DNA of 64,000 bases, taken from assembly GCA_034430425.1 (NCBI GenBank), contig DAOUEK010000109.1:21217-85216 (forward strand), read 5' to 3'. This DNA comes from WVZH01 sp034430425 (GTDB lineage Bacteria > Chloroflexota > Anaerolineae > Anaerolineales > E44-bin32). The translations under genes and the position numbers were made by a program. The notes beneath the pieces were generated by a model that worked only from the letters and a program-made list of their open reading frames with translations, was not told the DNA's origin and made no database searches. Position 1 is the first letter of the stretch, and each line of letters begins with the position of its first letter. Positions 37,370 to 46,654 of this stretch are shown piece by piece.

Positions 37370-37921
37370 TCAGCCTTGTGCCTCCTCATTTGCCGACCAT
37401 TCTTCACGCAGTAAACTCATGATAAGCACATCCTCATATTGTCCTGCATGATAATGGGCTTGACGCATTCTTCCCTCTTCCTGGAATCCGAGATTCCGAT
37501 AAACGTGGATTGCGCGCAGATTGCTTTCGAATACGCGCAGCTGCACACGATGCAGATTCAAGGTGTCAAAAGAATGCCGCAACAGTACGCGTAATGAATC
37601 GCTGCCATATCCCTGATCCCAAAAGGATTTATCTCCAATCGTAATGCCGATTTCAGCGCAGCGCACTCTCGAGTCGATCCCGATGAACCCACAGCTGCCG
37701 ATATGCCTCCATTCATCTTCGACCTTCGCATCCACCGCCAAGGATCTCTCTTCTGGATTGCGCTTCAGATTCTCTTGAAACCATCTTTCCTCATCCTGCG
37801 TACTTAATGGAGTGCAGAGCGGCATACATCGTTGCACCTCCGGGTCGTTAAACCAGGATACAAAGCGCGGCAGGTCATCCAGTTCAACCGCACGCAGACG
37901 AACCCGATCTCCGACGATCAT
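37370..37921 (-). CDS. GNAT-family acetyltransferase (RimJ/RimL-like)
   Basis: A 183-residue acetyltransferase. It begins with the RLRAVELDDLPRFVSWFNDPEV strand-helix typical of RimJ/RimL and spermidine acetyltransferases. The acetyl-CoA region (IGDKSFWDQGYGSDSLRVLL) has Q/R-x-x-G-x-G/A as QGYGSD, and NLRAIHVYRNLGFQEEG is the usual last motif. Its ATG overlaps the meaB stop by 4 bases (ATGA), so they are translationally coupled; prs follows by one base. Substrate unknown: ribosomal protein, polyamine or small amine. Confidence 0.88.
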   Translation of the reverse strand: MIVGDRVRLRAVELDDLPRFVSWFNDPEVQRCMPLCTPLSTQDEERWFQENLKRNPEERSLAVDAKVEDEWRHIGSCGFIGIDSRVRCAEIGITIGDKSFWDQGYGSDSLRVLLRHSFDTLNLHRVQLRVFESNLRAIHVYRNLGFQEEGRMRQAHYHAGQYEDVLIMSLLREEWSANEEAQG

Positions 37922-38901
37922 CTTTCTTCTCCTGCAATAAAGCTTTGTACAGCCTGCCAGGGCGAGATCTCCCGTGCGATGACCTGGTCGATCATTGCAT
38001 CGTATACGCCATCAGGCTGCGCGGTAAAAAAGCTCTTGACTAAATTTTCCCTCAAGAGTACATCCAATTCAAATCGAATGCGCTCTCTTTCGCGGATTCC
38101 CCACTGCTTAGAGGCACGCAGGTATTGGCGGTGCTTGATAATGGCGGCAAGCAGGTTATCGAAGCCTTCTCCCTGAGTCGAAATGGTGGATATAACAGGA
38201 ACGGTCCACTGCACATCGCCTTCCTTGGCGACTGTCGAATTCAGGGACCGCCCCATTTCCAAAGTCGCTTGCAACGCACGCACAGCATTCTCCGCACCAG
38301 GTAGATCCGCCTTGTTGACCACGAGGATATCCGCAATCTCCATAATACCGGCTTTAATCGCCTGGACTTCGTCGCCCATGCCAGGTGCGCTGACGACGAT
38401 CGTCGTGTGCGCCGTACGGGCAATATCGACTTCCGCCTGACCGGCACCCACAGTCTCGATCAGGATCACATCGTAACCAGCCGCATCAAGGGCCTGGGCG
38501 ACCCCTGCCGTTGTACTTGCCAATCCGCCGAGCGTGCCACGACTGGCCATGCTGCGCACGAACACACCGGGGTCACCAACGAGATCGCGCATGCGAATGC
38601 GATCCCCCAGGATCGCCCCACCACTAAAGGGACTGCTGGGATCGACTGCAATGACGCCCACGGTTGCTGAGGATTTTTTACCTTTATCATCCGATTGGCG
38701 GAAAGCTTTTGCGAGGCCGTTTACCAGGGTCGATTTCCCCGTTCCCGGTGCCCCCGTAACACCAATTATATGTGCTCGACCTGTGCGCGAGTAGAGAGCG
38801 GTCAGCGCCTCGAACCCACTTTCTTCCTGATTTTCGATCAACGACAGCAGTCGGGCCAACGCCAGCCGGTCACCGGCCAACACACTTTCTACTAATTCCA
38901 T
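37918..38901 (-). CDS. meaB: MeaB/ArgK-type GTPase, methylmalonyl-CoA mutase chaperone
   Basis: A 327-residue SIMIBI-class GTPase that protects and loads cobalamin for methylmalonyl-CoA mutase-type enzymes. Visible signatures are Walker A GAPGTGKST, VDPSSPFSGGAILGDRIRM, ETVGAGQAEVDIA and NKADLPGAE. The ATG at 38901 matches the family N-terminus (LVESVLAGDRLALARLLSLIE); a frame to 39003 overlaps the previous gene. It starts 13 bases after the B12-binding subunit, which supports the function. The large mutase subunit is not in this window. Confidence 0.93.
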   Translation of the reverse strand: MELVESVLAGDRLALARLLSLIENQEESGFEALTALYSRTGRAHIIGVTGAPGTGKSTLVNGLAKAFRQSDDKGKKSSATVGVIAVDPSSPFSGGAILGDRIRMRDLVGDPGVFVRSMASRGTLGGLASTTAGVAQALDAAGYDVILIETVGAGQAEVDIARTAHTTIVVSAPGMGDEVQAIKAGIMEIADILVVNKADLPGAENAVRALQATLEMGRSLNSTVAKEGDVQWTVPVISTISTQGEGFDNLLAAIIKHRQYLRASKQWGIRERERIRFELDVLLRENLVKSFFTAQPDGVYDAMIDQVIAREISPWQAVQSFIAGEER

Positions 38902-38914
38902 GAGAACGTCGGTT

Positions 38915-39328
38915 TTAAGCACGGACTCCAGTGGTTTGTACTGCGTTTTCAATAGCTTCAACAATATCCTGCGTTCGAGTGCCAGGGCCGAAAATCTCGG
39001 CAATTCCCAGTGCCTGCAGGTTTTCTATATCTTCGTTCGGGATAATCCCGCCAACGAACACAGTTACACGATCCTGTCCTTGTTCGTTCAAGATATCCAA
39101 AACCCGCGGAACCAGGGCCATGTGTGCGCCAGAAAGAATCGACAAACCAATTACATCGACATCTTCCTGTAATGCGGCCTCAGCAATCATCTCCGGCGTT
39201 TGACGCAAACCGGTATAGATGACTTCCATGCCCGCATCGCGCAATGCGCGCGCCACGACTTTGGCACCACGATCATGGCCATCCAGGCCAGGTTTGGCGA
39301 TCAATACTCTTATTCTTTTATCTGTCAT
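38915..39328 (-). CDS. B12-binding subunit of methylmalonyl-CoA mutase-type enzyme
   Basis: A 137-residue stand-alone cobalamin-binding domain. DGHDRG (His18) supplies the lower cobalt ligand; LSILSGAH and GGIIPNEDIENLQALGIAEIFGPGT are the other expected loops. Related stand-alone proteins are the small subunits of split methylmalonyl-CoA, ethylmalonyl-CoA or 2-hydroxyisobutyryl-CoA mutases. First gene of the operon with meaB, a GNAT and prs. The catalytic large subunit must be encoded elsewhere, and the exact substrate is open. Confidence 0.9.
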   Translation of the reverse strand: MTDKRIRVLIAKPGLDGHDRGAKVVARALRDAGMEVIYTGLRQTPEMIAEAALQEDVDVIGLSILSGAHMALVPRVLDILNEQGQDRVTVFVGGIIPNEDIENLQALGIAEIFGPGTRTQDIVEAIENAVQTTGVRA

Positions 39329-39751
39329 ATCATCTATCCGTGCTGATAAGCTTGGGCTCGAGGCGATTATACACTACTCGATCACCGACGAACATAACTT
39401 TCATCAAGCTGGCTCCCACTAATCAGAGGTAAATGATCTCCACACATAAACCCCACACGAAAGACAATACATGTAAGTCTATAGATGCGAAGCATCCAAT
39501 CAATCACAATGCTACCGATTCTAAACTATCTACCAGGATCAATATCCCGTCATACACCCAACGGAATTGAAAAAATCCACTTTGCCTTCTAATTTTCACA
39601 AGGAAGATGCATAAGTAATCGTATCAATTCACTATAAAACTAATCAGGAGATAATTATTCGAGAGCATTGCGTCCATTCAATATCGACGGGCTTATCGGC
39701 TTTAACAGTATGCGAAATTAATCTCAAGCCGCATCGTCGAATTACTCCCTT
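39329..39751. other. AT-rich intergenic region between thioredoxin and the B12-binding subunit
   Basis: About 420 AT-rich bases. The promoter of the mutase-subunit operon should lie in the part nearest 39329, but I see no clear -35/-10 pair. No RNA gene, repeat or plausible coding frame was seen. Both flanking genes are on the minus strand. Confidence 0.35.
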
Positions 39752-40081
39752 TCAGCGGGGAAGGTGTGTTTCAAGCTTGGAAAGGATTTTATGCTTCGGC
39801 ATGTAACCAATAAGACGTCCGACGGGCTCACCCTGGACGAACAACAGTAAAGTGGGAACACTCATGATGCCAAAACGCATGGTTGTATCATTGCTGGCGT
39901 CGATATCCAACTTCACAACTTTAACCTTGCCATCCCATTCCGCCGCTAATTCCTCTACAATGGGATCCAATTGTTTACATGGACTACACCACTCCGCACC
40001 AAAATCTACCAAAACAGGAATTTCTGATTCGAGTACTTCAGGGGCAAAATTCTCATCCGTTACTTCCGGTAGATTTGCCAT
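39752..40081 (-). CDS. trxA: thioredoxin
   Basis: A 109-residue thioredoxin. The active site is WCSPC (Cys32 and Cys35), with Ser in place of the usual Gly; the cis-Pro loop SVPTLLLF and buried Asp26 are present. The ATG at 40081 follows GGAGGAG directly; a longer frame to 40150 has no better support. It reduces protein disulfides in the cytosol. It is divergent from the heat-shock operon, so its promoter lies in the 330-base region shared with hrcA. Confidence 0.9.
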   Translation of the reverse strand: MANLPEVTDENFAPEVLESEIPVLVDFGAEWCSPCKQLDPIVEELAAEWDGKVKVVKLDIDASNDTTMRFGIMSVPTLLLFVQGEPVGRLIGYMPKHKILSKLETHLPR

Positions 40082-40322
40082 TTCTCCTCCATGGATTGGA
40101 TACTCCAAAATCTCTGCCCCATCGTATATGTCCGTTGACTCCAAGGGCACGATTCTGATCTTCTATCGACGCAGTCTTGAACGGTCCGGCGAGATCGTAC
40201 TTGCCGCGTGCGAAATTGTCAATCCTTCATCAAGCCCATCATTCTTTATATTACAGCTACCGAATTCTGCACAGTCTTTACCAATACGCAGCCCGTCGAT
40301 CGATCGTCCATCCAGGGTCTGC

Positions 40323-40351
40323 TTGACGCCTCCTCTGGCACATGGTATCAT
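40323..40351 (+). promoter_or_regulatory. sigma-70-type promoter of the hrcA operon
   Basis: TTGACG (40323-40328) and TATCAT (40346-40351) are separated by 17 bases, a near-consensus housekeeping promoter. The CIRCE operator starts 14 bases past the -10 box, so HrcA bound there would cover the transcription start. Confidence 0.75.
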
Positions 40352-40365
40352 CAATCCTGGTTGTA

Positions 40366-40392
40366 TTAGCACTCTCAAATCGAGAGTGCTAA
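40366..40392 (+). promoter_or_regulatory. CIRCE operator
   Basis: TTAGCACTC, nine bases, GAGTGCTAA: the exact CIRCE consensus bound by HrcA. It sits between the promoter and the hrcA ribosome site, giving autorepression of hrcA and heat control of grpE, dnaK and dnaJ. Confidence 0.97.
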
Positions 40393-40411
40393 ATTGTCGT
40401 GTGAGGAAAAT

Positions 40412-41446
40412 ATGAAGCCCCTGACACAGCGTCAGGAGACAATTCTTGCGTTAATCGTACACGATTACGTTGAAACCGCGAAACCGACGGGGTCAAAGAC
40501 GCTGGTATCCAAATACAATCTCGGCGTAAGTTCGGCCACAGTCCGCAATGAGATGGCCCTTCTTACGGAACTTGGGCTGTTGCGTCAACCCCATACCTCA
40601 GCCGGACGTGTTCCCACGGAGAAAGGATACCGCTACTTCGTACGGAAATTGTTGGGAGACGCTGATCTTCCTGCCACAGAAAAACGCCAGATCAGCCATC
40701 AATTCCACCAAGCCAAACGCGGCAGCGATGAATGGATCCAGCTTGCAGCAACGATCCTGGCCCAACAATCCAAAGCGGCTTCCGTAGTAACCGCACCCAG
40801 TCCTGAGCGGTCAATATTTAAGCAAGTGGAGCTAATCGCCACCCAGGAGCACCAGGTGCTTCTGGTTCTCGTGCTGCAGGACGGCGACGTGCGTCAGCAA
40901 ATGCTGGCGTTGGCCGAGGTCATCCACCAGGAACAATTACGCGAGGCATCCGCATTAATCACGCGAGTCTGCAGTGGAAAAAACGCCGATCAAGTCGCTC
41001 GAAAAGCAAGACAATTCGAAGGGTTGGCGCAAGAAGTCACCGATCTGGTTTCGGAGATCATGGCTCGTGCGGACGCTGTCTGGTCGGGTGAAATCTACCG
41101 CGACGGAATCAGCAACATGCTTGCCCTACCCGAATTCGTCGATTCTCCGCAGATTCAACAGGTGGTGCGCTTGCTGGAAGAACGCAGTTACCTGGAAGAA
41201 ATCCTCGCCAAAGTTCTCAATCCCAGGATTGGTGACGTTCAGGTTGTTATCGGCGGGGAAGGCGCATGGGAGGAATTAAAAGATTTTTCGATCGTCCTGG
41301 CGCGCTATGGCGCACCGGGACGGGCCACGGGCGCCTTAGGCGTGCTGGGTCCCACCCGTATGGCCTATGGTCGAACGATTTCGGCAGTCAGTTATGTTGC
41401 GGGCTTGTTAAGTGATATGGTCGTTGGCACCTATATAGATTCATGA
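40412..41446 (+). CDS. hrcA: heat-inducible transcription repressor HrcA
   Basis: A 344-residue repressor. The N-terminal winged helix (about 3-75; LTQRQETILALIVHDYVETA and GVSSATVRNEMALLTELGLL) binds CIRCE; a GAF-like core follows (about 105-330). The ATG at 40412 follows GAGG by about 5 bases; an upstream in-frame TTG lies inside the CIRCE end. Its own CIRCE lies just upstream. First gene of hrcA-grpE-dnaK-dnaJ-prmA; 111 bases separate it from grpE. Confidence 0.96.
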   Translation: MKPLTQRQETILALIVHDYVETAKPTGSKTLVSKYNLGVSSATVRNEMALLTELGLLRQPHTSAGRVPTEKGYRYFVRKLLGDADLPATEKRQISHQFHQAKRGSDEWIQLAATILAQQSKAASVVTAPSPERSIFKQVELIATQEHQVLLVLVLQDGDVRQQMLALAEVIHQEQLREASALITRVCSGKNADQVARKARQFEGLAQEVTDLVSEIMARADAVWSGEIYRDGISNMLALPEFVDSPQIQQVVRLLEERSYLEEILAKVLNPRIGDVQVVIGGEGAWEELKDFSIVLARYGAPGRATGALGVLGPTRMAYGRTISAVSYVAGLLSDMVVGTYIDS

Positions 41447-41557
41447 CTCCGGCAACCACAAGAGGGTGAGATCCTTCTGCGATAAATATTCGAGAAGTCA
41501 TCATCACCCACATTGAAAAGCTTGGAAAAATACTCGTTGAACAATAAGGGGTAACCT

Positions 41558-42268
41558 GTGACAAAAAAGAAATCTTCACAACAATCATCCAATGCCGAAG
41601 ACGCCGAGCAGCTTTCGTTTGAAGAATCAAACCCGACGTCTGCGGAAGGCGATGCGGGTCAGGACGAGAGCTTACAGCAGGAGGACGTCTCCCGGCCCGG
41701 GAACGAAGCGCATGAATCCTTCGAAACCGGCGCAGAATTTCCGGATTCGGAAGACACAACCGCCGAAGAGGAAGTCCGGTTAACGTACGAGGAGCTTCAA
41801 AAACAAGCGGACGCACTGCAAGAGGAAATCGAACGCCTGCAGAGCGAGTCTGCGGAATACCTCGACGGCTGGCAGAGAGCGCGTGCAGAATTCGCCAACC
41901 TGAAGAAACGCGTCGAGCGAGAAAAGAGTGAGATGCGGGAACGAATTACCAGTGACATCATCTCGCGTTATCTCGACCTTCTCGACGATTTTGAACGCGC
42001 CCTCAAGGATCGTCCTGCGCAGGAATTGGATGAAGCCTGGATCGCAGGGCTCGAGATGATCCGCCAGAAACTAAAAGCCATTCTTGATACCGAAGGGATC
42101 GAAGTCATCCCGGCAGAAGGAATGAAGTTCGATCCAAATTTCCACGATGCCATCAGCTACGAAGAGAGTGAAGACTACGAAGATGGCCAGGTTATTGAAG
42201 TCATTAAACAGGGATACAGTCTGGGGGATCGCGTCATTCGCCCGGCTGTGGTTCGTGTGGCGAAATAG
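41558..42268 (+). CDS. grpE: GrpE nucleotide exchange factor
   Basis: A 236-residue cochaperone that releases ADP from DnaK. An acidic, Gln/Glu-rich N-terminal extension (about 1-75) is followed by the coiled-coil dimer helix (about 76-140) and the C-terminal beta domain (about 175-236: GIEVIPAEGMKFDPNFHDAI, GYSLGDRVIRPAVVRVAK). The GTG start follows AAGGGG by about 6 bases. dnaK begins 8 bases after the stop. The long acidic leader is longer than in E. coli GrpE (197 residues). Confidence 0.95.
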   Translation: MTKKKSSQQSSNAEDAEQLSFEESNPTSAEGDAGQDESLQQEDVSRPGNEAHESFETGAEFPDSEDTTAEEEVRLTYEELQKQADALQEEIERLQSESAEYLDGWQRARAEFANLKKRVEREKSEMRERITSDIISRYLDLLDDFERALKDRPAQELDEAWIAGLEMIRQKLKAILDTEGIEVIPAEGMKFDPNFHDAISYEESEDYEDGQVIEVIKQGYSLGDRVIRPAVVRVAK

Positions 42269-42276
42269 GAGACAAA

Positions 42277-44136
42277 ATGAGTAAAATTATCGGCATCGAC
42301 CTCGGCACAACGAATTCGGTGGCGGGGATCATGGAAGGCGGGGAGCCTACGGTAATCCCTTCCGCGGAAGGCAGTCGTTTGTTTCCTTCCGTGGTTGCTA
42401 TTAACCCCAAAAACAACGAGCGCGTCGTCGGCCTGGTCGCACGGCGGCAGGCGATTGTAAATCCGCAGAACACGATTTTTTCCATCAAGCGATTTATGGG
42501 ACGGAAATATTCCGATCCCGAAGTGCAGCGCGGCCTGGAATTCATTCCGTACAAGGTGACCGAAGCGCCAAACGGGGATGTGCGCGTGATGATGGGTGGG
42601 AAAGAATATGCTCCGCCAGAAATCTCAGCCATGATCCTGGGGAAAATTAAAACCGACGCAGAATCCTACCTGGGCGAAGCGATCACCCAGGCAGTCATCA
42701 CCGTACCCGCGTATTTCAACGACGCCCAACGCAACGCCACAAAAGACGCCGGTAGAATTGCAGGGCTTGAAGTTCTGCGCATCATCAACGAACCCACGGC
42801 CTCATCACTCGCCTATGGACTGGGCAAAAAGGCCGACGAAACCATCGCGGTTTACGATCTTGGCGGCGGCACTTTCGATATCTCGATCCTCGATGTGGGT
42901 GAAGGCGTCTTCGAAGTGCGTTCTACCAATGGGGATACATATCTCGGCGGTGACGATTTTGACCAAAGGATTATCGATTGGATTGCAGATCAATTTCTCG
43001 AACAAGCATCGATCGACGTACGATCCGATCGGCAAGCCCTTCAACGCCTCAAGGAAGCGGCCGAAAAGGCAAAGATCGAATTGTCTACCGTGATGGAAAC
43101 GGAAATCAACCTTCCATTTCTCTCCGCGGACGCCTCCGGTCCGAAACACCTGAACATCAATCTCACCCGAGCCAAACTCGAGCAACTGACGGAAGATCTA
43201 ATCGAGCGTTCCATTGCGCCGTGCCAACGAGCACTCAAAGACTCGAATCTGGAAATCAGCGACATCGATGAAATCATTTTGGTCGGCGGCATGACGCGTA
43301 TGCCGGCTGTTCAGGAAACGGTAAGGAAAATTTTCGGCAAAGAACCTCACAAAGGCGTGAATCCAGATGAGGTCGTCGGTTTGGGCGCAGCAATCCAGGC
43401 AGGCGTTCTTGCCGGAGAGGTGAAGGACGTCTTACTCCTGGATGTAACCCCATTAACACTTTCAATCGAAACCCTTGGCGGTGTGGCGACCGGTTTGATC
43501 GAACGCAACACGACCATCCCCACACGCAAGACGCAGGTGTTTTCGACCGCAACCGACAATCAACGTGAAGTGGAAATTCACGTTGTACAAGGCGAGCGCC
43601 CAATGGCAGACGCCAACAAATCACTCGGTAGATTCACGCTCGACGGCATTCCCCCCGCGCCAAGAGGGGAACCACAAATCGAAGTTACCTTCGATATCGA
43701 TGCAGACGGAATCATGAAAGTCAGCGCCACAGATAAGGCTACCGGAAACAGCCAGAACATCACCGTCACCGCATCCTCGGGTCTTTCCGGAGAAGAAATC
43801 GAGCGCATGTGTTCGGATGCCGAAAGACACGCCGATAAAGATCGGGAAAGGCGTGCCATTGTCCAGGCCAAGAATGCTGCGGATACCGCGATATACTCAA
43901 CGGATAAAATCCTCTCGGAAGCGACCTCGGAATTCCTGGAACAGATTCAAGATGACATTACCGAAAAGGTCACCAAAGTAAGAGAATCACTCAAAATGGA
44001 AGACCCGGCGTCGATCAACCAAGCAACCAATGAACTGCTTCAGTACCTGCAAAAAATCGGGGCCACGATTCACGATCGACCCTCTCAACCCATTGGCGAG
44101 GAGTCTGCGGGCAACACCTCTGCCCCCGGCAAATAA
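42277..44136 (+). CDS. dnaK: DnaK (Hsp70) chaperone
   Basis: A 619-residue Hsp70. The N-terminal ATPase domain (about 1-365) opens with IIGIDLGTTNS and contains VYDLGGGTFDISIL and ILVGGMTRMPAV. The hydrophobic linker and substrate-binding domain follow (VLLLDVTPLTLSIETLGG near 385-405), then a helical lid to the end. Folds nascent and stressed proteins with DnaJ and GrpE. Preceded by GGAG. Under HrcA/CIRCE control with the rest of the operon. Confidence 0.97.
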   Translation: MSKIIGIDLGTTNSVAGIMEGGEPTVIPSAEGSRLFPSVVAINPKNNERVVGLVARRQAIVNPQNTIFSIKRFMGRKYSDPEVQRGLEFIPYKVTEAPNGDVRVMMGGKEYAPPEISAMILGKIKTDAESYLGEAITQAVITVPAYFNDAQRNATKDAGRIAGLEVLRIINEPTASSLAYGLGKKADETIAVYDLGGGTFDISILDVGEGVFEVRSTNGDTYLGGDDFDQRIIDWIADQFLEQASIDVRSDRQALQRLKEAAEKAKIELSTVMETEINLPFLSADASGPKHLNINLTRAKLEQLTEDLIERSIAPCQRALKDSNLEISDIDEIILVGGMTRMPAVQETVRKIFGKEPHKGVNPDEVVGLGAAIQAGVLAGEVKDVLLLDVTPLTLSIETLGGVATGLIERNTTIPTRKTQVFSTATDNQREVEIHVVQGERPMADANKSLGRFTLDGIPPAPRGEPQIEVTFDIDADGIMKVSATDKATGNSQNITVTASSGLSGEEIERMCSDAERHADKDRERRAIVQAKNAADTAIYSTDKILSEATSEFLEQIQDDITEKVTKVRESLKMEDPASINQATNELLQYLQKIGATIHDRPSQPIGEESAGNTSAPGK

Positions 44137-44205
44137 ATCGTTGAGCTCATAGAGGAGATAGTATCACTGGCAGGTTGCTATAAAGCGTGCTGCCGGTTGA
44201 TCACC

Positions 44206-45321
44206 ATGGAACAAAAACGTGATTACTACGAAGTATTAGAGCTAACTCGAAACGCGTCGGAAGAAGATATTCGAGCTGCGTATCGGCATCTGGCAAAGAA
44301 ATATCATCCGGACGTAAACAACAGTCATGACGCCGAAGATCGCTTCAAGGAAATCAACGAAGCATACGCCATTTTATCCGATCCCCAACGGAAAGCAACG
44401 TATGACCGCTTCGGCCATTCCGGCCTGAAAGGCATGCCGTTCAACTTCGATTTCAACTTCAACGATATCTTCGAGCAGTTTTTTGGCTTCGGCATGAGCC
44501 GAGGACGAAGTCGCAGGTCCCCCCGCCGCGGCTCATCGCTTCGACATAACTTGACACTCGAGTTTGAAGAAGCCGTTTTCGGTGTCGAAAAAGAAATCGA
44601 ATTCTCCAGATACACAACTTGTTCGAGCTGCAATGGTTCAGGCGCCGAACCCGGCACTACCCCCATTCGCTGTGAAACCTGTAACGGCAACGGCGAGATA
44701 CGCCAGGTCCACCAGACATTCCTCGGCTCCATGGTCAATGTGACGACCTGCCCAACCTGCCATGGCCAAGGGGAAACGATCAGCACTCCCTGTAAAACGT
44801 GTCGCGGCGAAGGTCGGGTACGCAACACAATTACTCGAAAAATACCCATCCCCGCCGGTGTCGACAACGGCACACAGGTACGTGTATCCGGGGAGGGTGA
44901 GCCCGGCGAAAACGGCGGTCCACCCGGTGATCTATTCATCATCATCCAGGTCAAACCACATCGCTTCTTTCGACGTCGGGGAGATGAGATTCTGCTCGAC
45001 ATGTCGATCAACATCGCCCAGGCCACACTCGGCGCCGATATCCAAATCCCCACTCTCGAGGGTGACCAGACACTCGAAATCCCCACCGGCACCCAGCCCG
45101 GAAAAGTGTTCCGGCTTAAGAACAAAGGTGTCCCCCACGTCAATCGAAACGGCCGCGGCGACCAGGTCGTCGTTGTTTCGGTCGAAATACCTCGCTCCCT
45201 ATCGCCAGAACAGAAACAGCTTATTGAGGATCTGGCGGAATCGCTGGGTACAGAAGTGACATTTCGCGAACGCAGTTTTCTCGATTCACTTAAAGATTTC
45301 TTCGGAGGCTTTTCCGATTGA
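44206..45321 (+). CDS. dnaJ: DnaJ (Hsp40) cochaperone
   Basis: A 371-residue type I J protein. The J domain (about 5-70) has KKYHPDVN, a Gly/Phe-rich stretch follows (about 78-110; FNFDFNFNDIFEQFFGFGMSRGRS), then a zinc domain with four repeats: CSSCNGSG, CETCNGNG, CPTCHGQG and CKTCRGEG, and the C-terminal substrate-binding domain. It stimulates DnaK ATPase. The ATG at 44206 is preferred; an in-frame TTG three codons upstream is possible. Its stop overlaps the prmA start by 4 bases. Confidence 0.95.
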   Translation: MEQKRDYYEVLELTRNASEEDIRAAYRHLAKKYHPDVNNSHDAEDRFKEINEAYAILSDPQRKATYDRFGHSGLKGMPFNFDFNFNDIFEQFFGFGMSRGRSRRSPRRGSSLRHNLTLEFEEAVFGVEKEIEFSRYTTCSSCNGSGAEPGTTPIRCETCNGNGEIRQVHQTFLGSMVNVTTCPTCHGQGETISTPCKTCRGEGRVRNTITRKIPIPAGVDNGTQVRVSGEGEPGENGGPPGDLFIIIQVKPHRFFRRRGDEILLDMSINIAQATLGADIQIPTLEGDQTLEIPTGTQPGKVFRLKNKGVPHVNRNGRGDQVVVVSVEIPRSLSPEQKQLIEDLAESLGTEVTFRERSFLDSLKDFFGGFSD

Positions 45322-46277
45322 AATGGCTTGAGGTCTCTCTTACAGTGAATGGAGAGCTGGCCGAAGCCGTCGCCGATGTTCTCTCTCGTTACGCCCCCAA
45401 TGGTGTTGCGCTTCAACCGGAAGTCGGCAAAGACGCGTTCGAACCACACACCGTATCAAATCACATCAAAGTACTCGCCTACCTGCAGGTCGATGATTCG
45501 ATCGATGCCAAACGAGAAGGAATCGACCATGGGTTATGGCATCTGGGTCAGATCCAACCACTCCCTGCCCCAACATTTCGCTTCATCGAAGAGAAGGATT
45601 GGAGCGATCTATGGAAGGAAAACTACACACCCATTCCCATCGGCGAGAAACTGCTTATCCTTCCTGCCTGGTACCCTCCACCGGAGGGGAAACGGAAAGC
45701 GATCATTCTCGATCCAGGGATGGCGTTCGGGACGGGTTTACACCCTACAACACAGCTCTGCCTTGCAGCCATGGAAAACTACCTCACAGCCGATGATTCG
45801 GTTGTCGATCTCGGCTGCGGGTCGGGAATTCTCAGCATCGCCGCCATCCTGCTCGGCGCAAGTAAGGTGTTGGCGATCGACACAGATCCCATCGCAGTAC
45901 AGAATGCAGAAACGAACATCGAACGCAACGGAATGATCGAACAAATCCGCCTCGAAGAGGGTTCACTTCAATATTTGTTAGACGACGCAAGACATCCGGA
46001 CAAGACAGACCTGCTGCTCGCAAACATCTATGCAACCATCCTCGATGAATTGATCGATTCCGGATTAATCCAGGCCGTTCGTCCAGGAGGAATCGTGATC
46101 CTCTCCGGAATCATGAAAAATCAGGCCGGTGCAATCCAGGCAAAGTGCGAATCGCTTGGTACGAAAATCCTGGAAAACCGTCAGCAGGGAGATTGGGTGG
46201 CACTCGTGTTTCAGACCCACCGGGACGATTCGCGGAATTCTGACTGCACCACAAACATTGAAGTACAGTCCTGTTAA
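45318..46277 (+). CDS. prmA: ribosomal protein L11 methyltransferase
   Basis: A 319-residue SAM-dependent methyltransferase that trimethylates L11. An N-terminal substrate domain (about 1-115) precedes a Rossmann methyltransferase domain with GMAFGTGLHPTTQLCL, the SAM motif VVDLGCGSGILSIAA, and LANIYATIL. It starts at a TTG overlapping the dnaJ stop (TTGA), so it is translated by coupling. dnaJ-prmA linkage is common in several phyla. Last gene of the heat-shock operon; a terminator follows. Confidence 0.93.
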   Translation: MKWLEVSLTVNGELAEAVADVLSRYAPNGVALQPEVGKDAFEPHTVSNHIKVLAYLQVDDSIDAKREGIDHGLWHLGQIQPLPAPTFRFIEEKDWSDLWKENYTPIPIGEKLLILPAWYPPPEGKRKAIILDPGMAFGTGLHPTTQLCLAAMENYLTADDSVVDLGCGSGILSIAAILLGASKVLAIDTDPIAVQNAETNIERNGMIEQIRLEEGSLQYLLDDARHPDKTDLLLANIYATILDELIDSGLIQAVRPGGIVILSGIMKNQAGAIQAKCESLGTKILENRQQGDWVALVFQTHRDDSRNSDCTTNIEVQSC

Positions 46278-46292
46278 CTGAGGTTAAACACA

Positions 46293-46316
46293 GATACCCT
46301 CGCGTGAGGGTATCTG
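46293..46316. terminator. bidirectional hairpin terminator between prmA and infA
   Basis: A perfect 10-bp stem, AGATACCCTC / GAGGGTATCT, with a GCGT loop, between convergent genes 16 bases past the prmA stop. Followed by GATTTATT on the plus strand. Confidence 0.8.
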
Positions 46317-46352
46317 ATCTGATTTATTCACATCTGGATGAATGCTACATGC

Positions 46353-46595
46353 TTAACTTTCCTGATCCGTCACGCGTTTTCTGTAACGATAGACGATTCT
46401 GCCTCGCGTGAGATCGTACGGCGAGACTTCTACGCGAACTCGATCCCCAAGCAAAATGCGGATGTAATAACGCCGCATCTTACCGGAAAGATAAGCCAAT
46501 ACTTCGTGACCATTGTCAAGCTCCACCCGAAACTGGGTTGCCGGAAGCGCCTCAACAACGGTCCCTTCTAGCTCAATCTTCTCCTCTTTACCCAT
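46353..46595 (-). CDS. infA: translation initiation factor IF-1
   Basis: An 80-residue OB-fold protein that occupies the A site during initiation. Typical segments are LEGTVVEALPATQFRVEL, AYLSGKMRRYYIRILLGD and LTRGRIVYRYR. A GGAGGA site precedes the ATG. It is slightly longer than the usual 72 residues through a C-terminal tail. Last gene of a run with rpsU and an S1 protein, not in the usual rpl/rps operon. Confidence 0.95.
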   Translation of the reverse strand: MGKEEKIELEGTVVEALPATQFRVELDNGHEVLAYLSGKMRRYYIRILLGDRVRVEVSPYDLTRGRIVYRYRKRVTDQES

Positions 46596-46654
46596 GCATT
46601 CCTCCAGATACTCTTCCTAACCAGAAAGCCATCAACAATCCATACGGATTGAAA

